Origin: Candidatus Solibacter sp.
GTDB taxonomy: Bacteria; Acidobacteriota; Terriglobia; Bryobacterales; Bryobacteraceae
Reading direction: 5' to 3'
DNA length: 5,237 nt
NCBI GenBank assembly: GCA_026394025.1
Contig: JAPKZC010000177.1
Coordinates: 3,554 to 8,790 of the forward strand
Under the pieces are notes generated by a model that did no database searches, was not told the origin of the DNA, and saw only the letters and a program-made list of their open reading frames with translations. Position 1 is the first letter of the stretch, and each line of letters opens with the position of its first letter. Positions 1 through 5,237 of this stretch are shown here, in pieces. The position numbers were made by a program, and so were the translations under genes.

Positions 1-1
1 C

Positions 2-1447
2 CTCGGCAACGAATTGGTGGGCGACGACAAATTCATGGACGACCTTGTGGCCGAATACAAGGCAGCCGACCCGCGCCGTCTCTACACCTTCTCCGCCGAC
101 CATCGCCGCCGCGCCCCCGGTCCTACATCCGATTTCTACATGACGCAGCAGCCTTCCATCGGCCGCCTGCGCATCAACGGCACCCGCTTCAGCCGCACCG
201 AGGGTGGCACCGATGCCGATTTCTCCGCCAGCGTCCGCGCCACCCCAATGCCGTTGGTCGCGCACGAGCTCGGACAGTGGGCCGTGTACCCCAGCTACGA
301 CGAAATCGCCAGCTATACCGGCGTGCTCAAAGCGCGCAATCTCGAAGTATTCCGCGACCAGCTCGCCGCCCGCGGCATGGCCGATCAGGCCCGCGATTTC
401 CAGCACGCCTCCGGCAGGTTCTCCTGGTCCGTCTACAAAGAGGATATGGAGGCGGCCCTGCGCACCCCCAATTTCGGCGGGTTCTTCCTGCTCCAGTTGC
501 AGGATTTCCCGGGACAAGGCGAAGCTCTCATTGGCCTGCTCGATTCCTTTTGGAATTCAAAGGGCATTCTTACACCCGAAGAATTCCGCCGCTTCAACAG
601 CCAAACCGTGCCGCTGGTGAGCATGAAGAAGTTCGTCTGGACCGCTGCCGAGACCTTCACGGCCCAAGCCGAAATTGCCCACTACGGCCGCGAGGCCATC
701 CCCAACGCCAACGCCACTTGGTCCCTTACCGATGACAGCGGCCGCGTCCTCCATGCCGGTGATTTCCCGCGCGCCGCCGTCCCGCTCGGCAGCGTCACGC
801 CGCTCGGCGAGATCCGTCTCCCACTCGCCGAATTCAAGACCGCCACGCACCTCAAGCTCGCTGTCACGCTCCGGGGCAGGGAAGAGGCCAACGATTGGGA
901 CATCTGGGTCTACCCCGCCGCCGTCAACACCCCGCCGCCGTCCGATGTCCTGGTGACAGCCGCGCTCGATGCCGCCGCGCGCGCCCGTCTCGCCACCGGT
1001 CTGCTGCCCATGCGATTTCTTCCCATCTTCTGGTCGAAAGCGTGGGGCAGCGGCAGTTTCACCACCCAGCCCGCCGCCATGGGATTGCTCTGCGATCCTG
1101 CCCATCCCGCGCTCGCCGCGTTTCCCACCGCGAGCTACAGCCAGTGGCAATGGTGGGAACTCACCGAAGGGTCGCACGCCTTCATCCTCAATGACACGCC
1201 CGCTGCCTTCCGCCCCATCGTCCAGTGGATCGACGATTTCCATCGCAATCACAAGCTCGGCGCCGTCTTCGAAGCGAGCGTCGGCACAGGCCGTCTCCTG
1301 GCAACGTCCTTCGACCTCTCCACCAACCTGGACACCCGTCCCGTGGCCCGCCAGTTGCTCCACAGCCTCCAGGAATACGCGCGCAGCGATGGATTCCGCC
1401 CAGCGCAGCCGCTTTCCCTCGATGATCTGGATAAGCTGCTGAAGTAA
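2..1447 (+). CDS. Glycoside hydrolase family 2-like enzyme, C-terminal part (5' end outside window)
   Basis: The frame is open from base 2 to the TAA at 1445-1447, so the gene starts upstream of the window; the TTG at 14 is an internal leucine, not a start. The first visible residues are LGNE, the usual setting of the GH2 acid/base glutamate (codon 11-13). A second conserved glutamate in VAHELGQW (codon 266-268), 85 residues later, is the likely nucleophile; this spacing is close to that in LacZ-type GH2 enzymes. The TIM-barrel end, with YTGVLKARN, LQLQDFPGQGEA and DSFWNSKGILTPE, runs to about 590. A beta-sandwich (about 605-925, ending DWDIWVYP) follows, then a C-terminal domain (about 940-1447) with MRFLPIFWS, MGLLCDP, WQWWEL and NHKLG. 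From family knowledge it is a secreted or periplasmic exo-glycosidase acting on plant-type oligosaccharides. The sugar specificity cannot be read from sequence; it is often annotated as beta-galactosidase or sugar-binding domain protein. Confidence 0.85.
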   Translation, partial: LGNELVGDDKFMDDLVAEYKAADPRRLYTFSADHRRRAPGPTSDFYMTQQPSIGRLRINGTRFSRTEGGTDADFSASVRATPMPLVAHELGQWAVYPSYDEIASYTGVLKARNLEVFRDQLAARGMADQARDFQHASGRFSWSVYKEDMEAALRTPNFGGFFLLQLQDFPGQGEALIGLLDSFWNSKGILTPEEFRRFNSQTVPLVSMKKFVWTAAETFTAQAEIAHYGREAIPNANATWSLTDDSGRVLHAGDFPRAAVPLGSVTPLGEIRLPLAEFKTATHLKLAVTLRGREEANDWDIWVYPAAVNTPPPSDVLVTAALDAAARARLATGLLPMRFLPIFWSKAWGSGSFTTQPAAMGLLCDPAHPALAAFPTASYSQWQWWELTEGSHAFILNDTPAAFRPIVQWIDDFHRNHKLGAVFEASVGTGRLLATSFDLSTNLDTRPVARQLLHSLQEYARSDGFRPAQPLSLDDLDKLLK

Positions 1448-1472
1448 GCCGGGCCGAAATTCGCACGGCAGT

Positions 1473-1498
1473 TTCTCCGCGATCTCCGCGTGGGAGAA
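1473..1498 (+). promoter_or_regulatory. Hairpin overlapping the ribosome binding site of the M20 gene
   Basis: TTCTCC (1473-1478) can pair with GGAGAA (1493-1498). Inside it, GCG (1479-1481) can pair with CGC (1487-1489), leaving a 5-nt loop and a 3-nt bulge. The 3' arm contains GGGAG (1492-1496), the best Shine-Dalgarno-like sequence, 10 nt before the ATG at 1507. The hairpin could mask the ribosome binding site, or be a remnant of transcript-end structure after the upstream gene, which stops at 1447. There is no T-run after it, so a classical intrinsic terminator is unlikely. A role is inference only. Confidence 0.35.
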
Positions 1499-1506
1499 TA
1501 TTGGGA

Positions 1507-2901
1507 ATGTCCAAGATGCTGCTGCTGTTTTCCCTCGGTTTCGCCTGCCTCGGGGCCGACGTCATGCCTCCCGTGCAAGACCAGCGCCTAGCGCGGGAGA
1601 TATACCAGGAGATGATCGAGAGCAAGTCCGGGTTTACCACCGGCTCAACCACGTCCATCGCGGAGGCGGTGGCGGCGCGGTTGAAGGCCGCGGGCTTTCC
1701 GGCGGCGGATATCTTCGTGGGCGGCGCGAATCCACGGAAGGCCAACGTCGTGGTGCGCTATCACGGCACCGGCGCGCGAAAGCCCCTCCTGCTGCTAGCC
1801 CACATCGATGTAGTGGAAGCCCTGCGCGAGGATTGGACTACCGACCCGTTCACGTTGATCGAGAAGGATGGCTACTTCTACGGGCGCGGCACGATGGACG
1901 ACAGGGCGCAGGCGGCGGTCTGGATCGCCAACCTGATTCGCTACCGGCACGAAGGCTTCCGGCCGAATCGCGACCTGATCGTGGCGCTGACGGCCGACGA
2001 AGAAGGCGGCGGCCCGTACAACGGCGTGGATTGGCTGCTGAAAAACAAACGGGAGCTGATCGAAGCCGAGTATGCGCTGAACGAGGGTGGGCGCGGTGAA
2101 CTGGTGGCCGGCAAGCGCGTGTCCAACGACATCTCGCTGAGCGAGAAGACGTTTGCGAATTTCCGGTTGGAGGTGCGCAACAAAGGCGGCCACAGTTCGC
2201 GGCCCGTGCCCGACAACGCCATCTATCACTTGGCGGGTGCGCTCTACCGGCTGTCGTCGTTTGCCTTCCCGTTCCGCCTAAATGAAGTGACGCGGGCCTA
2301 CTTCCAGCAGATGGCGAAGATCGAGAAAGGTCCGCTGGCGGCGGACATGGCGAAGGTTGCGGAGGGCTCGGAGGAGGCGATGCGCAGAGTCGGCGCGGCA
2401 TCCGCCGCGATGAACGCGGCGCTGCGGACCACGTGTGTCGCGACGCAACTCGAGGGCGGCCACGCCGTCAACGCCCTGCCCCAACTGGCGGCGGCGAACG
2501 TCAACTGCCGGGTGCTGCCGGGATTGAGGTGCGTGAGGGTGCAAGACCAGGTAGGCGAGCAATGACTGCAGGCGCGCCGTGTTGATGGTGCTGACCAACT
2601 GATCGCCGAGGGCGGGAGTCCGGCATCGCCCCTGCGGCCCGATGTTCTCAAGGCGATCGCCCGCATTGGCGACATCATGTGGCCGGGCGTGGTCATGCTG
2701 CCAACCATGGCAGTGGGCGCAAGTGATGGGCGTTACCTGCGCCTGGCGGGAATCCCGACCTATGGCGTGCAGGGTTTCTTCGTGGATCGCGATGACGTGC
2801 GCGCGCACGGCCGCGACGAACGCATGCCGGTGCAGTCTTTCTACGAAGGGCAGACGTTCCTCTACGAACTGGTGAAGGCGCTGTCGATAGGCTCGGATTA
2901 G
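1507..2901 (+). pseudogene. M20/M25/M40 family metallohydrolase, interrupted by an in-frame stop and a foreign patch
   Basis: The family contains zinc-dependent exopeptidases and related amidohydrolases. ATG 1507 is preferred over TTG 1501 because GGGAG at 1492-1496 is better spaced and MSKMLLLFSLGFACLGAD then reads as a Sec signal peptide (cleavage near ACLG-AD), implying export. M20 motifs appear in order: HID (H99 zinc ligand, D101), GRGTMDD (D131, probable bridging ligand), DEE (E165 general base, E166 ligand), NEGG (E193), and KGGHSSRP in the dimerisation domain (H229). Homology continues to VNCRVLPG, ending at 2523. An in-frame TGA occurs at 2563-2565. M20-like sequence resumes in the same frame at SPASPLRP (2617) and runs through GASDGRYL, GIPTYGV and AHGRDER (last metal-ligand His, codon 2806-2808) to the TAG at 2899-2901. 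The 352-residue product up to the TGA lacks that His and the end of the catalytic domain, so it should be inactive unless the stop is artefactual. Confidence 0.85.
2512..2607 (-). other. Inverted fragment resembling the N-terminus of a BTAD/SARP-type transcriptional activator
   Basis: Read on the minus strand from 2607 to 2512, this stretch gives about 32 residues beginning GDQLVSTINTA, followed by RLQSLLAYLVLH, then PHAPQSRQH. From memory, this closely matches the beginning of bacterial regulators with a BTAD (bacterial transcriptional activation) domain, where RLQSLLAYLVLHRDAPQSRQHLAFLFWPD is the usual run. The match stops abruptly at both ends: after SRQH the minus reading continues into the antisense of M20 sequence, and before GDQ no regulator-like residues are seen. 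There is no start codon, no DNA-binding domain and no remainder of the regulator, so this is a gene scrap and not an expressed gene. It lies inside the M20 gene and supplies its premature stop. Confidence 0.7.
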
Positions 2902-2904
2902 TCA

Positions 2905-2940
2905 GGGCCGCGGCCCGGGTGGACCAGTTGACCCCACGGG
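2905..2940. terminator. Palindrome and weak hairpin in the convergent gap (possible bidirectional transcript end)
   Basis: GGGCCGCGGCCC at 2905-2916 is a perfect 12-bp palindrome starting three bases after the M20 stop. An alternative overlapping stem pairs CCC (2914-2916) and GTGG (2919-2922) with CCAC (2934-2937) and GGG (2938-2940), with a 2-nt bulge. Both lie between converging genes, where a shared transcript end is expected. Neither has a T-run on either strand, so an intrinsic terminator is only a weak suggestion. Confidence 0.25.
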
Positions 2941-2950
2941 ACTCCAATCA

Positions 2951-2972
2951 GAGCCGCGACCGTTAGGGAGCG
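2951..2972. repeat. Probable REP-like dispersed repeat (GAGCCGCGACCGTTAGGGAG core)
   Basis: The bases from 2951 to about 2972 contain CCGCGACCGTTAGGGAGCG. Their minus-strand translation reads SLPNGRGSDW, a signature I recall from many spurious short proteins in Solibacter-like acidobacteria and other soil bacteria, where this intergenic element recurs. The ends CCGC and GCG are short inverted arms. The position in a 77-nt gap between converging gene ends is typical for such elements. Only one copy is present in the window, so its repeated nature rests on recall and not on internal evidence. Confidence 0.5.
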
Positions 2973-2978
2973 ATGTGC

Positions 2979-5237
2979 TCAGTAGGCGAGCTTCACGCGC
3001 CAGGCCGTGCGCAGACCGACCGGACCCAACAGGCCCGACGGCATGAGCGGAGATTTGGCCGTAAACTTCGTGATATTGGTGCGGGTCAATCGCCTCTCCG
3101 GCGGCAGTTGCTGATCGCCAATCAGGCGATTGGGCCACAGGTTCGTCACTTCAATTTCCAGATCGTTCGAGCCCACCCGCGCCACTGCGGATAGTTCCAC
3201 CTCGAACGGCTTCTTCCACAGCACGCCCAGCGCCTTGCCGTTCAGCCACACTTCGGCGATCTCGCGCACCTCGCCCAAATCGAGCCACAACTCGCGCCCC
3301 GATTGCAGTAGCTCTTGTGGAATCTCAATCTTCTTCGCATAGCGCGCCGTGCCGGAAAAGTACTTGATGCCCGGCTCGCTATGCTCGCTCCACGAACGCA
3401 GCTTGTCGAAACTAGTCTGCGGGGGCGCGCCCCAATCCGGCGCAAACCGGACCGTCCATGCATCTCCCAGCGGCTTCAGCGGCAGCGCCGGAGGAACCTC
3501 CACCGTCACCGTCTTGCCTGCCGCCGTCTTCGCCTCGTAATGCCCGCCCGCCCGCGTCACCAGAACGCCGGAAGCAATCCGCACTTCACTTTCCGCCGAC
3601 AGGCTGGCGCCACCGCGGGAAACTTGAACCAAGTGCGCAGTTACGGGCTTGCGAAATACGATGAACACGCTGCCGTTGGGCTCCAGCCACAACGGCATTT
3701 TGGTACGCCCGTCCGGCGTGGCGTCGTAAATCGAGGCTGCCTCAATGCGGCCACTTTCCGCGTGCCAAAGCTCGGGCGCTTTCCCCTGCACGCGCAGCGT
3801 GATCTCGGCGTGCATCGGTTCGGGCTTGCTGTTGCGCACAAAGTAGATATCCGTGTTGCCCGCGCGGCGATGGACAAATTCCGTCTGCTCGGGTCCTTCG
3901 AAATCGGGTTTAACTCCGCGCGATTCCAGGACGGCGCGCGTGGTCTGCCCGGTGTACACCTTGCCCCACACCTGGTCCGCCACGGCGCGCACCGCGCGGT
4001 CATCGCCTAGCCCGGTGGTGCGCTGCGGCTTCGGACCGATCACCGCCGCGCCGCCCACCACCAATTTCTGCACCGCACCGAGCGCGGCCAGCGAAATACT
4101 GGGCCGGTCCGGCAGCACCAGCACCTGGTACGCAGTGCCCTCGGGCAGCACGATGTGCCCGTCCTTCGCGCTGGTGCGAGTCGCCAGCGCGTGCTCGTCG
4201 ATCGCGTCGTAATCGTAGCCGGGCAGCACCTGCGCCGGGTCGTCGCCCTTGTTCCGCACGAAATTCGGCACATGGTCGCCATAGTAGACCAAGACGTCAG
4301 ACACCGGTACGCCCTGCTGCATCAGGAACTGGCTGCGATTGATGTAGCTCAAAAACGCCCGCGCCTGCTTCCACCAGGTGACGTTGGGATTGAGATGGGT
4401 GCCCGCGAAGTACTCCTGCCCCGGCAGACCCGCCTCTTTCGGCGACGAGGTAAACGTGTGCCAGATCAGCCGGTTCAATCCCTCACATAAAGCCTGATCG
4501 AAGGTGGGCTTCAGATTGTTCCAGATGGATTCCTCCCAATGCGGACCGATGGTGGTGAAGCCCTCGGCCGCCACCAGCGTTTTGCCGTAGGTATGCGCCG
4601 CGCTCGACCCCTGCTTGACGAAAAAGCGCTCTTCGTCCTTCACGCGATGGGTGGGCGAGCGCGCCCAGAACTCCATCTGCGGGAGCGCGCTCACCCCGAG
4701 CGTTTGAAGCGCGTCCAACGGTGCGCCATGCGGCCCGCCCGATTCCGGATGAATCTGCAATCCGCTGCGCGCCGCCAATTCCGCGAACACCTGATAGTGC
4801 CCCGCGATCACCAGGTCGGCCACGGTGCGCCTGAGATCGTTGAGGAAGCGATTGCTGGTCTCGCGATCTTCCATCAAGCGCCCGGCGACTACCGGCAGAT
4901 AGGGCAGCAGGTCGTATCCCCGCCGCTGGCGGAACTCCTCGCGGAACTTGCCGGTCCAATTCACGCCACCCAATTCCCAGCTATCGGTCAAGAGGTAGCG
5001 CAGCGTCTTGCCGAGGTACGGCTTGGCGTCGGACAGCAGCGGGTCGATGTGCTCGCGCCAATAGTACTCCAGCTCCGCCCGATCCAGATAGTCGATCGCC
5101 AGGCCCTGCCACGCGCCGCTCGAAGTCGAGACCTTCGCGCCCGACGCCATGTATCCCAGCCGCAGGATCTCCCACGTCCCCGCCGGCGGCTGCCATGCGA
5201 AGCTCCCGTCCGCCTGCATCTTCGAAGTGACGTCGAT
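2979..5237 (-). CDS. GH106 alpha-L-rhamnosidase-like glycoside hydrolase, N-terminus outside window
   Basis: The minus-strand frame is open from the window edge (IDVTSK precedes the internal ATG at 5219) to the TGA at 2981-2979, giving 752 visible residues. GH106 enzymes are usually around 1000 residues or more, so a few hundred N-terminal residues, with any signal peptide, are missing. Numbering from the Met at 5219, family landmarks in order are TDSWELGG with E82 (codon 4976-4974), EEFRQRRGYDLLPYLP, IHPESGGP (157-163), QMEFW (E183), VAAEGFT with E219 (codon 4565-4563), NRLIWHTFT, QEYFAGTHLNPNVTWW (268-283) and VYYGDHVPNF (311-320). E82 and E219 lie in the conserved acidic motifs and are the likely catalytic or calcium-site residues; exact roles are inference. 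A galactose-binding-like jelly roll (about 620-746, GTARYAKKIEIP, VWLNGKALGVLWKKPF) closes the protein. From family knowledge, it releases terminal alpha-L-rhamnose by inversion from plant pectic polysaccharides or rhamnosides, usually outside the cytoplasm. It converges on the M20 gene with a 77-nt gap. Confidence 0.88.
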   Translation of the reverse strand: MDVTSKMQADGSFAWQPPAGTWEILRLGYMASGAKVSTSSGAWQGLAIDYLDRAELEYYWREHIDPLLSDAKPYLGKTLRYLLTDSWELGGVNWTGKFREEFRQRRGYDLLPYLPVVAGRLMEDRETSNRFLNDLRRTVADLVIAGHYQVFAELAARSGLQIHPESGGPHGAPLDALQTLGVSALPQMEFWARSPTHRVKDEERFFVKQGSSAAHTYGKTLVAAEGFTTIGPHWEESIWNNLKPTFDQALCEGLNRLIWHTFTSSPKEAGLPGQEYFAGTHLNPNVTWWKQARAFLSYINRSQFLMQQGVPVSDVLVYYGDHVPNFVRNKGDDPAQVLPGYDYDAIDEHALATRTSAKDGHIVLPEGTAYQVLVLPDRPSISLAALGAVQKLVVGGAAVIGPKPQRTTGLGDDRAVRAVADQVWGKVYTGQTTRAVLESRGVKPDFEGPEQTEFVHRRAGNTDIYFVRNSKPEPMHAEITLRVQGKAPELWHAESGRIEAASIYDATPDGRTKMPLWLEPNGSVFIVFRKPVTAHLVQVSRGGASLSAESEVRIASGVLVTRAGGHYEAKTAAGKTVTVEVPPALPLKPLGDAWTVRFAPDWGAPPQTSFDKLRSWSEHSEPGIKYFSGTARYAKKIEIPQELLQSGRELWLDLGEVREIAEVWLNGKALGVLWKKPFEVELSAVARVGSNDLEIEVTNLWPNRLIGDQQLPPERRLTRTNITKFTAKSPLMPSGLLGPVGLRTAWRVKLAY

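Noticed and set aside
14..16. TTG at 14 as the start codon of the GH2-like gene.
   Set aside because: The frame is open to the window edge and the codons before it give LGNE, a core catalytic motif, so the gene must begin far upstream.
557..1363. Long minus-strand frame opposite the GH2-like gene.
   Set aside because: Composition is low-complexity Gly/Arg/Glu, as expected for the antisense of a high-GC gene. The plus strand carries clear family motifs.
1501..2565. M20 gene explained by a simple frameshift.
   Set aside because: Both M20-like parts are in the same frame (starts differ by a multiple of three). The problem is an in-frame TGA inside non-M20 sequence, not a frame change.
2563..2565. 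TGA read as selenocysteine.
   Set aside because: The surrounding residues do not belong to the M20 family, no active-site Cys is expected there, and the antisense regulator fragment explains the sequence better.
2278..2808. A 176-codon minus-strand open frame that contains the BTAD-like peptide.
   Set aside because: Only about 32 residues in its middle look like a regulator. The flanks are antisense of well-conserved M20 sequence, so it is not a real regulator gene.
2551..2991. The 10-mer GTAGGCGAGC occurs at 2551-2560 and again at 2982-2991, suggesting a direct repeat around the M20 3' end.
   Set aside because: Both copies are antisense to a coding Leu/Ala/Tyr run (LLAYL in the regulator fragment, KLAY at the GH106 end), the flanks differ, and the length is near chance in GC-rich DNA.
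3315..4010. Plus-strand frame of 231 codons opposite the GH106 gene.
   Set aside because: Arg/Ala/His-rich shadow of a clearly recognisable GH106 coding strand, with no domain of its own.

Overview
This is a GC-rich bacterial window with three protein-coding loci. Two large carbohydrate-active enzymes are each cut off by a window edge, and a secreted M20-type metallopeptidase gene that is no longer intact lies between them. Large GH106 and GH2-like enzymes, a secreted M20 hydrolase, and a short dispersed repeat whose antisense reading gives LPNGRGSD together suggest a soil or plant-litter degrader, most likely an acidobacterium of the Solibacter/Bryobacter kind. That placement is inference from memory of such genomes. 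No rRNA, tRNA, CRISPR array, transposase or phage gene is visible.

Layout: (1) 2-1447 (+), the C-terminal part of a glycoside hydrolase family 2-like enzyme. It begins exactly at the LGNE motif that should carry the acid/base glutamate. (2) 1448-1506, a short gap with a hairpin that covers the probable ribosome binding site of the next gene. (3) 1507-2901 (+), an M20/M25/M40 metallohydrolase with a signal peptide and all expected motifs, interrupted by an in-frame TGA at 2563-2565. (4) 2902-2978, a convergent intergenic gap with a 12-bp perfect palindrome, a weak hairpin and a probable REP-like repeat. (5) 5237-2979 (-), a GH106 alpha-L-rhamnosidase-like enzyme lacking its N-terminus because of the window edge.

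The most notable observation is inside the M20 gene. Between VLPG (ending at 2523) and SPASPLRP (starting at 2617), its sequence no longer looks like an M20 enzyme. Read on the opposite strand, 2607-2512 encodes about 32 residues resembling the start of a BTAD/SARP-type transcriptional activator (RLQSLLAYLVLH, APQSRQH). The two readings overlap on 12 nt (2512-2523) that fit both genes. This looks like a microhomology-mediated replacement of a piece of the M20 gene by an inverted fragment of a regulator gene, or a chimera made during amplification or assembly. The patch supplies the stop codon and separates the last metal-binding histidine from the rest of the enzyme.

Functionally, the two glycosidases fit release of rhamnose and other sugars from plant polysaccharides or glycosides. 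They are convergently transcribed, so they do not form one operon here. I do not see a new multi-gene defence or mobile system in this window.
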